NCBI GenBank assembly: GCA_963816925.1
Contig: CAWFMY010000005.1
Location: forward strand, 186,001-250,000
DNA length: 64,000 nt
Source: CAIWHR01 sp963816925
Lineage (GTDB): Bacteria; Pseudomonadota; Gammaproteobacteria; Burkholderiales; Casimicrobiaceae
Direction of reading: 5' to 3'
Shown: positions 11,969 to 23,504 of the stretch, in pieces
Layout of the letters: each line of letters begins with the position of its first letter
Position numbering within the stretch: position 1 is the stretch's first letter
The notes under the pieces: generated by a model
Databases searched by the model: none
Seen by the model: only the letters and a program-made list of their open reading frames with translations
What the model was told of the DNA's origin: nothing
Program-made: the position numbers and the translations under genes

Positions 11969-13513
11969 ATGAAGACCCTGTTTCGTTCCCTGACCGCGAT
12001 TGCCGCGGCAGCCGCCGCGTTCGCGGCGCCGCAAGCACATGCCGCCAAGGACGTCGTGTTCGCCGTCGCGTCGACGTTCACGACGACCGACCCCTACGAC
12101 GCCAACGACACGCTGTCGCAGGCGATGGCCAAGTCGTTCTACGAAGGACTCTTCGGCTTCGACAAGGACATGAAGCTGATTCCGGTGCTCGCCGAGAGCT
12201 ACGACGTCAGCAAGGATGGCCTCGTCTACACGATCAAGCTCAGGAAGGGCGTCAAGTTCCACGACGGCACCGATTTCAAGGCCGATGCAGTCAAGACGAA
12301 TCTCGACCGCGTGACCAATCCCGACAACAAGCTCAAGCGTTACGGCCTCTACAACAACAACATCGCGAAGACCGAGGTCGTCGACGATTACACGGCACGC
12401 ATCACGCTGAAGACGCCGTTCTCGCCGTTCATCGCCCAGCTCGCGCACCCGTCCACCGTGATGATCAGCCCGGCGGCGCTCGCCAAGTACGGCAACAAGG
12501 ACATCGCGTTCAACCCGGTGGGCACGGGACCCTTCAAGTTCGTCGAATGGAAGGCCACCGATTACCTCAAGGTCGCGAAATTCGACGGCTACTGGAAGAA
12601 GGGCTATCCGAAGGTCGACACGATCACCTGGAAGCCCGTGGTCGACAACAATTCACGCGCCGCGATGATGCAGACCGGCGAAGCGCACTTCACGTTCCCC
12701 GTCCCGTACGAGACGGCCGAGATCCTCAAGACCAAGCCCGAGCTCGACGTCGTCGCGGCGCCGTCGATCGTGCTGCGCTACCTGTCGATGAACACGCAGC
12801 AAAAGCCGTTCGACAATCCGAAGGTGCGCCAGGCGATTGCGTACGCGATCAACAAGGAAGCGCTCGCGAAGGTCGCCTTCAACGGTTACGCGGCGCCCGC
12901 CGAGGGCGTGGTCCCGGCCGGTGTCGAGTACGCGTACAAGCAGGGCCCGTGGCCCTACGACGTGGCGAAGGCGAAGCAGCTGTTGACCGAGGCCGGCTAT
13001 CCGAACGGCTTCGAGACCGAGCTCTGGTCCGCGTACAACCACACGACCGCGCAGAAGGTGACGCAGTTCCTCCAGCAGCAGCTCCAGCAGATCGGCATCA
13101 AGACGAAGATCACGCTGCTCGAGGCCGGCCAGCGCGTGGAAAAGGTCGAGAGCTGGCAGGATCCGGCGACCGCCCCCGTGCGCCTCTACTACGTGGGCTG
13201 GTCGACCTCCACCGGTGAAGCGGACTGGGCGCTGCGTCCGCTGCTGTACGGTGAATCGTTCCCGCCCAAGCTCTTCAACACGGCCTACTACAAGAACGCC
13301 AAGGTCGACGCCGACATCAAGGGCGCGCAGCTGACGACGAACAGCGCGGAAAAGGCGAAGCTCTACGAGGATGCGCAAAAGCAGATCTGGAACGACGCGC
13401 CGTGGGCGCCGCTCGTCACCGAGCGACTGCTGTCCGCCAACAGCAAGAAGCTGTCCGGCGTCTACGTCATTCCGGACGCGTCGTTCAATTTCACCGACAT
13501 CGACCTCAAGTAG
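11969..13513 (+). CDS. gsiB: ABC transporter periplasmic solute-binding protein, GsiB-like (family 5)
   Basis: A 514-residue protein with a Sec signal (LTAIAAAAAAFAAPQAHA, cleavage near residue 26). It is an SBP family 5 (DppA/OppA-like) protein: LAESYDVSKDGLVYTIKLRKGVKFHDG, NPVGTGPFKFVEW and NTQQKPFDNPKVRQAIAYAINKEAL are family hallmarks. It delivers peptides or glutathione to the GsiCD permease. A good ribosome site, CGGAGGA at 11956-11962, precedes the ATG. The 47-base gap after gsiA and the hairpin following the stop suggest that this gene is expressed more strongly than its neighbours. Confidence 0.92.
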   Translation: MKTLFRSLTAIAAAAAAFAAPQAHAAKDVVFAVASTFTTTDPYDANDTLSQAMAKSFYEGLFGFDKDMKLIPVLAESYDVSKDGLVYTIKLRKGVKFHDGTDFKADAVKTNLDRVTNPDNKLKRYGLYNNNIAKTEVVDDYTARITLKTPFSPFIAQLAHPSTVMISPAALAKYGNKDIAFNPVGTGPFKFVEWKATDYLKVAKFDGYWKKGYPKVDTITWKPVVDNNSRAAMMQTGEAHFTFPVPYETAEILKTKPELDVVAAPSIVLRYLSMNTQQKPFDNPKVRQAIAYAINKEALAKVAFNGYAAPAEGVVPAGVEYAYKQGPWPYDVAKAKQLLTEAGYPNGFETELWSAYNHTTAQKVTQFLQQQLQQIGIKTKITLLEAGQRVEKVESWQDPATAPVRLYYVGWSTSTGEADWALRPLLYGESFPPKLFNTAYYKNAKVDADIKGAQLTTNSAEKAKLYEDAQKQIWNDAPWAPLVTERLLSANSKKLSGVYVIPDASFNFTDIDLK

Positions 13514-13529
13514 CGCGGGAGGCCCGCGC
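13513..13529 (+). other. Intercistronic hairpin after gsiB
   Basis: GCGCGGG (13513-13519) and CCCGCGC (13523-13529) form a 7-pair stem with a 3-base loop right at the gsiB stop codon. There is no U-run, so it is more likely an RNA-stabilising or polarity element than a terminator. Such hairpins often raise binding-protein levels over permeases. Confidence 0.5.
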
Positions 13530-13546
13530 ACGCCGAGCGGCGCACG

Positions 13547-14467
13547 ATGCTGCAGTACATCGCCAAACGCCTGCTCGGGCTTGCGCCGACGCTCGTCATC
13601 GTCGGCGCGCTGGTCTTCCTGTTCGTCCACCTGCTGCCCGGCGATCCGGCGCGCCTCGCCGCCGGTCCGGACGCGAACCCGGAGACCGTCGAGCTGGTGC
13701 GCCAGGACCTGGGCCTCGACCGCCCGTTGCCGCAGCAATTCGTGCGCTTCGTCAACGGCGTCCTGCACTGGGATTTCGGCAAGTCGCTGCGCACCAAGCG
13801 CTCGGTGCGCACCGAAATTGCCGACCGTTTCATGCCGACGTTCTGGCTCACCGTGTGGAGCATGGGCTGGTCGGTGCTCTTCGGCATGGCCATCGGCATC
13901 CTGTCCGCGGTCTGGCGCAATCGCTGGCCGGATCGCCTCGGAATGACGCTCGCGGTCTCCGGCATTTCGTTTCCGGCATTTGCGCTGGGGATGGTGCTGA
14001 TGCAGGTGTTTTCGGTGCAGCTGGGCTGGCTGCCGACCGTGGGCGACGACACGTGGCGCCACTACATCCTGCCGTCGATCACGCTCGGCGCCGCCGTCGC
14101 GGCGATCATGGCGCGCTTCACCCGCTCGTCGTTCGTCGACATCCTGGGCGAGGACTACATCCGGACCGCGCGCGCCAAAGGTCTCGGCGAAGGCCCGGTC
14201 GTGATCAAGCACGGCATGCGCAACGCGCTGATCCCCGTCGTCACGATGATGGGACTGCAATTCGGCTTCCTGCTCGGCGGCTCGATCGTCGTCGAGAAGG
14301 TCTTCAACTGGCCCGGCCTCGGCCGCCTGCTGATCGACGCGGTCGACATGCGCGACTATCCGGTGATCCAGGCGCTGGTGCTGCTGTTCTCGCTCGAATT
14401 CATCCTGATCAACCTGATCGTCGACGTGCTTTACGGATTGATCAACCCGACCATCCGGTATCGATGA
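13547..14467 (+). CDS. gsiC: Peptide/glutathione ABC transporter permease GsiC
   Basis: A 306-residue inner-membrane permease of the DppB/GsiC type. Helix 1 lies at about residues 9-30 (LAPTLVIVGALVFLFVHLLPGDPA) and a periplasmic segment contains LGLDRPLPQQF. The cytoplasmic coupling (EAA) loop reads DYIRTARAKGLGEGPVVIKHGMRNALIPVV, and the C-terminal helices follow. The stop overlaps the next start in ATGA at 14464-14467, so translation is coupled to gsiD. Intact in this window. Confidence 0.93.
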   Translation: MLQYIAKRLLGLAPTLVIVGALVFLFVHLLPGDPARLAAGPDANPETVELVRQDLGLDRPLPQQFVRFVNGVLHWDFGKSLRTKRSVRTEIADRFMPTFWLTVWSMGWSVLFGMAIGILSAVWRNRWPDRLGMTLAVSGISFPAFALGMVLMQVFSVQLGWLPTVGDDTWRHYILPSITLGAAVAAIMARFTRSSFVDILGEDYIRTARAKGLGEGPVVIKHGMRNALIPVVTMMGLQFGFLLGGSIVVEKVFNWPGLGRLLIDAVDMRDYPVIQALVLLFSLEFILINLIVDVLYGLINPTIRYR

Positions 14468-15370
14468 TGAGCGGCGCCACGACCATCATCGATCCCTCCG
14501 CAACGGCCTCGTCGGACACCGTCCGGACACCGTGGTCGGAGTTCTGGCGCAAGTTTCGCAAGCAGCCCGTCGCGCTCGATCGCCGGCGGTTTCGTGATCG
14601 CGCTCGTCATCGTGGCCATCGTGGCGCCGTGGATCGTCCCCTACGACGCCGAGACGTATTTCGACTACGACAAGCTCAACGCGCCGCCGTCGTGGCAGCA
14701 TCTCTTCGGCGTGGATTCGCTCGGGCGCGACATTTTCAGCCGCATCCTGATGGGCGCGCGCATCTCGCTCGCGGCGGGCTTCATCTCCGTCGCCATCGGC
14801 GCGGTCGTCGGCACCCTGCTGGGACTCGCCGCGGGCTATTACGAAGGCTGGACCGACCGCGCGATCATGCGCTTGTGCGACGTGCTGTTCGCGTTCCCGG
14901 GCATCCTGCTCGCCATCGGCATCGTCGCGATCCTCGGCGGCGGAATGGCGAACGTCATCATCGCCGTGGCGATCTTCAGCATCCCGACGTTCGCCCGTCT
15001 CGTGCGCGGCAACACGCTCGCGCTCAAGCACCTGACGTACATCGAGGCGGCGCGGAGCATCGGCGCATCCGACCGGACCATCATCGCCCGCCACATCTTC
15101 CCGGGGACGATCTCGGCGGTCGTCGTCTACTTTTCGCTGCGGATCGGAACGTCGATCATCACCGCCGCGAGCCTCTCGTTCCTCGGCATGGGCGCGCAGC
15201 CGCCGACGCCGGAATGGGGCGCGATGCTCGATGCCGCACGCTCGGACATGATGCTGGCCCCGCACGTGGCGCTCTTCCCGGCGATCGCGATCTTCGTCAC
15301 GGTGCTTGCGTTCAACCTGCTGGGTGACGGCCTGCGCGACGCGCTGGATCCGAAAATCGACCGTCGATGA
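14464..15370 (+). pseudogene. gsiD: Peptide/glutathione ABC transporter permease GsiD, one frameshift
   Basis: The start at 14464 overlaps the gsiC stop. The first 38 codons give the usual polar N-terminus (RTPWSEFWRKFRKQPVAL). The frame then breaks: one extra G at about 14578 in CGCTCGATCGCC shifts +1. From there the downstream frame continues without a gap as the DppC/GsiD permease (GVDSLGRDIFSRILMGARISL, EAA loop YIEAARSIGASDRTII) to 15370. Removing one base restores an ordinary protein of about 300 residues. A sequencing insertion is the simplest explanation; real inactivation would disable the importer. Confidence 0.85.
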
Positions 15371-16513
15371 GCGAGTCGGGCATCCCTCGCATCGTCGCGT
15401 ATTGTCGCGCCGGCTTCGAGGCCGAGGCCGCGGCAGACCTGCGACGCGCTGCCGCAGCCGCCGCGGCTGAAGTCGAGGTCGACGCGCCAACCGGCCGCGG
15501 CTTCGTGGTCGCCACGCCGCGCACCTTCGACTCGCAGCGCTGGCCGCGCGCGCTGGTGGAAGCACCGCCGGTCTTCATTCGCTCGCTGTTCTTCGGCACG
15601 GGCCCGCACGCGCTGTTCGATTCCGGGCGAAAGAAGGGGCGCCCCGATCGAGTGACGCCACTGGCGACCCTGATCGAGGCGTTCCGCGCGGGGTTCTCCC
15701 TGCCCGGAGCGTCGCACGCGTCGCGCGGACATCTGGTCTTCGGAACGCTGCATCTCGAGACGCCCGACACCAACGACGGCAAGGAGCTGTCGGGCGTCTG
15801 CAAGGCGATCGCGAAACCGCTGACGGACGCGGTTGCGCGACGACCGTGCGCATTCGTTGCCGCCAACGCCGCCGGGTCTCCCCGCGCTGCACGTTCTCTT
15901 CATCGACGGCGCGAACGTTTTCGTCGGCGCGAGCCTCGCGCCCATGGGGTAGCCCGTGGACCATGGGGATTCCGCGCTTGCGCATGCCGGCCGGGGCGCC
16001 CTCGCGCTCGACGCTGAAGCTGGTCGAGGCCCTGCATCACGTTTCTCGGCGCCGCGCGAGCTCGACCTTCTGCACGCCGGCATGCGCGCGGTCGACCTCG
16101 GCGCGGCGCCGGGCGGCTGGACCTGGCAGCTTTCGCACCGCGGGCTGAAGGTCACCGCGGTCGACAACGGCCCGCTGAAGCGCGAGATCGCCGAGGATCC
16201 GCTGGTCACCCATCTGCGTGTCGATGGATTGTCCTACCTGCCGCGCAAGCCGGTCGACTGGATGGTCTGCGACATCGTCGAACAGCCGTCGCGCATTGCC
16301 ACCCTGGTCGCGCGCTGGATCGGCGAAGGCCATGCGCGGCGCGCGATCTTCAACCTCAAGCTGCCGATGAAAAAACGCTACGACGAAGTTCGCCGCTGCG
16401 AGACGATCATCCGCGACGCGCTGGATCGTGCGCACGTGAAGCATACGCTGGCATTGCGCCAGCTCTATCACGACCGCGAGGAAATCAGCGGATACTGCGC
16501 GCGGACCGGTTGA
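15367..16513 (+). pseudogene. rlmM: 23S rRNA C2498 2'-O-methyltransferase RlmM, three frameshifts
   Basis: Pieces of RlmM lie in order in three frames. Bases 15367 to about 15875 carry the THUMP-like N-terminal region (IVAYCRAGFEAEAAADLR). About 15887-15943 carries LHVLFIDGANVFVGASLA. About 15945-16038 carries GIPRLRMPAGAPSRSTLKLVEAL. From about 16040 to the stop runs the methyltransferase core with VDLGAAPGGWTWQL, VDNGPLK, DGLSYLPRKPVDWMVCDIVE and FNLKLPMKKRY. Shifts are +1 near 15880, +1 at 15944 and -1 near 16040. RlmM modifies 23S rRNA C2498. The catalytic domain is undamaged, so sequencing error is likely. The gene starts on the gsiD stop. Confidence 0.85.
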
Positions 16514-16539
16514 ATCCGGACCAGAAAGCCAGGTACCGT

Positions 16540-16545
16540 TAAAAT
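16540..16545 (+). promoter_or_regulatory. -10 box 6 bases before the sulfotransferase start
   Basis: TAAAAT ends 6 bases before the ATG at 16552, and no ribosome-binding site is visible. A transcript starting at normal spacing would begin at the start codon, giving a leaderless mRNA. Confidence 0.4.
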
Positions 16546-16551
16546 AGGCTC

Positions 16552-18165
16552 ATGGATCAAGAAATCGTCGTCGAAGACGTCAATCGCGCACTGCAGGCCA
16601 ACGAGCTTCCGCGCGCAATCGACCTGGCGCAACGCGCCGTGACCGACGGGCTCCGCCACCCGTTGCTTTTCAACCTCGCCGCCCACGGTCTCGAGCTCCG
16701 CCACGACTACGACGGGGCCATCAGGTTGCTCGAAAACGGCTTGGCGCTGGCGCCGGACGACGTCGACATGCTCACCGCGCTCGGCCTGTGCCAGAACAAG
16801 CTGGGCCGTGCCCCGCAGGCGCAGGCGGCGTTCGACGCCGTGCTGTCCGCGCGCCCGGATTTCGCGCCGGCGCACCATGGCAAGGGCGCGGCGCTGGAGC
16901 GTCTCGGCGACCTCGACGGCGCGCGCCGTCACCATGGGACGGCGATGCATCTGATGCCTGGCTACGCGGACCCGATTGGTTCGCTCGCCAGCCTGGCCGC
17001 TCGCGCCGGCGATACCGAAAACGCACGCGCACTGGCGACCAGGGCGCTGGCCATCGACCCCAGCCAGGTCAACGCGCGGGTCGTCATGGCCGGGCTCATG
17101 CTTGGGGAACGGGATTTCGCGGGCGCGGAGGCCGCCTTGCGCGCGCTGATCGCCAATCCTTCGATCGACCCGCTGGATCGCGCGCTATGCGAGATCATGC
17201 TCGGCGACGCCCTCGACGGTCAGGCCCGCATCGATGAGGCGTTCGACGCCTATGTCCGCGGCAACGCCGACTTCCGCCGCGTCCACGCGAGCCAGTACGA
17301 AGGTCCCGGCGTGGAGAGCTACGTCGACTTCGCGCGGCGCCTCGGGGGCTGGTTCGAGAAGCTTCCGGCAAGCGAATGGCGCCCGCAAGGTGCAAGCGAG
17401 GGTCCGGCGCGCGCGCACGTGTTCCTGCTCGGCTTTTTCCGGTCGGGTACGACGCTGCTCGAAAACGTGCTCGCCGGGCATCCGGACGTCGTGGCGCTCG
17501 ACGAGCGCGACACCCTGCGTTCGGCGATGGCGGAATTCCTGGCCGACGACGCCGGGCTGAATCGCCTGGCCGCGCTCACTCCGGAACTTGCCGATGCGCA
17601 ACGGGAAGCGTACTGGCGTCGGGTTCGCGAATTCGGCGTCGATCCCGCCGGCAAGGTCTTTGTCGACAAGATGCCGATCTACACGTCCCACCTCGCGCTG
17701 ATCAACGCGCTGTTCCCGCGCGCCAAGATCCTGTTCGCGGTGCGCGATCCGCGCGATGTGGTGCTGAGCTGTTTCCGGCGTGGCTTCCAGATCAACTCCG
17801 CGACGTTTCAGCTCACCGCCCTGGAGGATGCCGCCCGCCTCTACGACGCGGTGATGCGGCTCGGCGTGCTCTTCCGCGAGCGCCTGTCGCTCGACCTCAT
17901 GGAAGTCCGCTATGAAGCGCTGGTGGAGGATTTCGCGGCGCGCGCCGGCGAGATCGCGCATTTCCTGGACCTCGAGTGGGACGAAAAGATGCGCGCCTTT
18001 GCCGAGACGGCACAGGGACGCACCGTGCGGACGCCGAGCGGCAAGCAACTCGCGCGCGGGCTCTACAGCGGCGCGGGACAGTGGAAGCCGTATGCCCGCC
18101 ATCTCGAGCCGGTCCTGCCAATCCTGCAGCCGTGGATCGAGCGCTTCGGCTACGACAAGACCTGA
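16552..18165 (+). CDS. TPR-repeat sulfotransferase
   Basis: A 537-residue fusion. About residues 1-250 are tetratricopeptide repeats (for example ALGLCQNKLGRAPQAQAAFDAVLSARPDFAPAH). About residues 275-530 are a PAPS-dependent sulfotransferase with the 5'-phosphosulfate-binding loop FFRSGTTLLENVLAGHPDV and the downstream RDPRDVVLSCF motif that contacts the 3'-phosphate. TPR-sulfotransferases of this layout are frequent in proteobacteria and are thought to modify surface polysaccharide or protein, but the substrate is not known. The ATG follows a TAAAAT by 6 bases. Confidence 0.88.
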   Translation: MDQEIVVEDVNRALQANELPRAIDLAQRAVTDGLRHPLLFNLAAHGLELRHDYDGAIRLLENGLALAPDDVDMLTALGLCQNKLGRAPQAQAAFDAVLSARPDFAPAHHGKGAALERLGDLDGARRHHGTAMHLMPGYADPIGSLASLAARAGDTENARALATRALAIDPSQVNARVVMAGLMLGERDFAGAEAALRALIANPSIDPLDRALCEIMLGDALDGQARIDEAFDAYVRGNADFRRVHASQYEGPGVESYVDFARRLGGWFEKLPASEWRPQGASEGPARAHVFLLGFFRSGTTLLENVLAGHPDVVALDERDTLRSAMAEFLADDAGLNRLAALTPELADAQREAYWRRVREFGVDPAGKVFVDKMPIYTSHLALINALFPRAKILFAVRDPRDVVLSCFRRGFQINSATFQLTALEDAARLYDAVMRLGVLFRERLSLDLMEVRYEALVEDFAARAGEIAHFLDLEWDEKMRAFAETAQGRTVRTPSGKQLARGLYSGAGQWKPYARHLEPVLPILQPWIERFGYDKT

Positions 18166-18180
18166 GCCTGGTCCCCGTAT

Positions 18181-19446
18181 TCAGGCGCTCTCGGTGATGA
18201 TGCCGAGCCGCACGTAGGTCGGCCGCAATTGCGCCGCGAGCGAGGGGAGCGCGCGCCAGAACCAGAACGCGGCGATGGCGCAGATCATCCCGTTCAATGC
18301 GAAGGTCGCCTGCACGCCGATCGCCTTGGCCAACGCGCCCGCGGCGAGGTTGCCGAGCGGCGCGATGCCCAGGAACGCCATCGTGTAGAACCCCGCAACG
18401 CGCCCGCGCAGACGATCGTCGACGATCGTCTGGATGATCGTGTTCGCGGATGCCGCGGCGAGGATCACGCCGCCGCCGACCAACGCGAGCAGCACCAGCG
18501 CCAGCGGAAACACGGTGAGCCAGGCGAACGACGCGAGCGCAAGTCCGGCGACGGCCGCGGCGCCGGCAATCACGCGCCCCAGCCCGCGGATCGAATGCCG
18601 GCCGGCGAGATAGGCCGTGGTTGCGAGCGCGCCGACGCCCGCTGCCGCGAGCAGGAAGCCGAGCGTGTGCGCGCCGCCGCCGTAGATCTTTCCCGCGTAG
18701 ATCGGCATCAGCGACGAGTACGGCGTGATCGTCCAGCCGGCGATCGCGACCATCATCAGCAGTGCGCGCACCGGCTTGAATCCGAGCGCATAGCGCGCGC
18801 CCTCCTTCCAGCTCGCCCAGAATCCACCGCGCGGCGTTTTTGGTTTGGTCTCGCGCGGCCAATGCAGGCGTGAAATCGCGATGATCACCGCGACGAACGA
18901 CAGCGCGTTCAACGCGAAGCAGACGGCTTCACCGGCCGCTGCGAGCAACAGCCCCGCGAGTGCCGGACCGACGACCCGCGCCATGTTGACCAGCAGGGAG
19001 TTGAGCGCGATCGCGTTCGGAAGGTCGACGCGGTCGTCGACGAGATGCACGTACAGCGCCTGCCGCAATGGAATATCGAACGCGGAAACGGTCCCGAGCC
19101 ACAGCGCACAGGCGACGAGATGCCAGACCTCGAGTTGGCCGAGTGCCGTGAGCAGCGCCAGCGCGACGGCCTGCAGGAGCAGCAGCGACTGCGTCACGTA
19201 CAGCGCCCGGCGCCGGTTGACGTGGTCGGCGAGCACGCCGGCGAACGGCCCCAGCGCGAGGATGCCGACGTTCGAGCAGAACGCGACCACGCCAAGAAGC
19301 AACGCCGATCCGGTCAGGCGCCACGTCACCCAACCCATGGCGATCTGCTGCAGCCACGTGCCGACCAGCGACAGGCCCTGGCCGATGAAAAATCGCCGGA
19401 AGTTGGCGTGCCGCAGCGCGCGGAAGGTGTGCGCGAGCGAAGGCAT
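18181..19446 (-). CDS. MFS transporter (enterobactin-exporter-like)
   Basis: A 421-residue major facilitator protein with about 11-12 predicted helices. It begins SLAHTFRALRHANFRRFFIGQGLSLVGTWLQQIA, the usual start of the DUF894/EntS-type subgroup, and has the loop 2-3 motif GVLADHVNRRRALY. Members export small molecules including siderophores, but no biosynthetic genes are near, so the substrate is unknown. I place the start at 19446, 33 bases after the valS stop, giving a probable valS operon; the longer frame upstream is antisense-like sequence within valS. Confidence 0.85.
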   Translation of the reverse strand: MPSLAHTFRALRHANFRRFFIGQGLSLVGTWLQQIAMGWVTWRLTGSALLLGVVAFCSNVGILALGPFAGVLADHVNRRRALYVTQSLLLLQAVALALLTALGQLEVWHLVACALWLGTVSAFDIPLRQALYVHLVDDRVDLPNAIALNSLLVNMARVVGPALAGLLLAAAGEAVCFALNALSFVAVIIAISRLHWPRETKPKTPRGGFWASWKEGARYALGFKPVRALLMMVAIAGWTITPYSSLMPIYAGKIYGGGAHTLGFLLAAAGVGALATTAYLAGRHSIRGLGRVIAGAAAVAGLALASFAWLTVFPLALVLLALVGGGVILAAASANTIIQTIVDDRLRGRVAGFYTMAFLGIAPLGNLAAGALAKAIGVQATFALNGMICAIAAFWFWRALPSLAAQLRPTYVRLGIITESA

Positions 19447-19478
19447 TTTCAGGCGCGGGAGCGCGCGCGCCGTCGCGA

Positions 19479-22325
<2,847 letters not shown>

Positions 22326-22373
22326 GTCGGAGTTTGCGGCCGTTGCGGCCGCGAGGACGTCGAAAAACGCGAA

Positions 22374-22379
22374 ATTATA
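22374..22379 (-). promoter_or_regulatory. Candidate -10 box for valS
   Basis: A perfect TATAAT on the minus strand, 49 bases before the valS ATG. No clear -35 is seen. I saw no T-box or other riboswitch in the short leader. Confidence 0.5.
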
Positions 22380-22440
22380 CTATGGGAAATCCATCGGCCG
22401 CGGCGATGCGCGCCGTGATGCGCGCCCCACGGCGCGCGGA

Positions 22441-23430
22441 TCAATCCGGCGTGATGCCTGCCGCCTTGATCACGCCGGACCAGAGTTCGGTCTGCGCCTG
22501 GATGAAGCGGGCGAACTGTTCCGGCGTGCCCGTGACGACCACCACGCCCAGCTCCGCGAGCTTGTTGACGGTGGCGGGATCCGCGAGCGCCCGGTTCGTC
22601 TCGCCATTCAGTTTCGTTACGACTTCCCGCGGCGTGCCGGCCGGTGCGACCAGCCCCCACCAGACGGTTGCGTCAAATCCTGCCAGGCCGGCCTCGGCGG
22701 CAGTCGGCACGTCGGGAAGCAGCGGTACGCGCTTGTCGCTGGTCACCGCGAGTGCGCGCAGGCGTCCGGAACGGATATGCGCGATCACCTCGACCGGATT
22801 GATCGGCATGAACGAAATCCGTTCGCCGAGAAGATCGGTGATGGCCGGTGCGCCCCCTTTGTACGGAACGTGGAGGACGTCGATCTTCGCCGACGATTTC
22901 AGCAGTTCGCCCGCCAGATGGCCGGAGCTGCCGTTGCCGGCCGATGCGTAGGTGAGCTTCCCGGGCTCGGCCTTCGCCATCGCGATGAGGTCCTTCAACG
23001 ACTTGGCGGGAGAGGCGGCGGGAACGACGATCACGAGCGGCGCGAATCCGATCCGCGCGACGGGCGCGAAGTCGCGACGGCCGTCGAAGGTGAGATTCGG
23101 GAAAAGCGCCATGTTCGTCGCGATCCCGTTCGACGCCATCAGCAGCACGTGGCCATCCGGCGCCGCCTTCGCCGCCATCTCCATGCCGATGTTCGCACTT
23201 GCGCCCGGGCGGTTGTCGACGATCACCGGCTGCTTCATTTGCTCGGACAAGGGTTGCCCGATGATTCTGGCGACGATGTCGACGGCGCCACCCGCCGCGT
23301 ACGGCACGATGATGCGGATCGGCTTGCTCGGATAGGCCTGCGCATTCGCCGCCGAAGCGACGACCGCGGCAAGCAGACAAGCCCCGATCGTCCACAAGAC
23401 CCGCATTCGCTTGCGCGAGATGGCGAACAT
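22441..23430 (-). CDS. Bug/TctC-family periplasmic binding protein
   Basis: A 329-residue tripartite-tricarboxylate-type binding protein. It has a Sec signal (LWTIGACLLAAVVASAANAQA) followed by the hallmark YPSKPIRIIVPYAAGGAVDIVAR and later VDNRPGASANIGMEMAAKAAPDGH and VPYKGGAPAITDLLGERI. These proteins bind carboxylates or other small organic acids. They are greatly expanded in Burkholderiales, often without their own membrane genes, as here. I chose the ATG at 23430 because GGAGGAAAGG lies directly before it; an in-frame ATG exists at 23457. The ligand cannot be read from sequence. Confidence 0.92.
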   Translation of the reverse strand: MFAISRKRMRVLWTIGACLLAAVVASAANAQAYPSKPIRIIVPYAAGGAVDIVARIIGQPLSEQMKQPVIVDNRPGASANIGMEMAAKAAPDGHVLLMASNGIATNMALFPNLTFDGRRDFAPVARIGFAPLVIVVPAASPAKSLKDLIAMAKAEPGKLTYASAGNGSSGHLAGELLKSSAKIDVLHVPYKGGAPAITDLLGERISFMPINPVEVIAHIRSGRLRALAVTSDKRVPLLPDVPTAAEAGLAGFDATVWWGLVAPAGTPREVVTKLNGETNRALADPATVNKLAELGVVVVTGTPEQFARFIQAQTELWSGVIKAAGITPD

Positions 23431-23504
23431 CCTTTCCTCCACAGGTTTGGCCGTCATTAGATCACGCCGACGGGGGCGCCGTACTCGCCCGAACGCGGCG
23501 ACGA

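Noticed and set aside
22326..22440. T-box or other riboswitch in the valS leader
   Set aside because: The leader is only about 40 bases and has no specifier loop or terminator hairpin.
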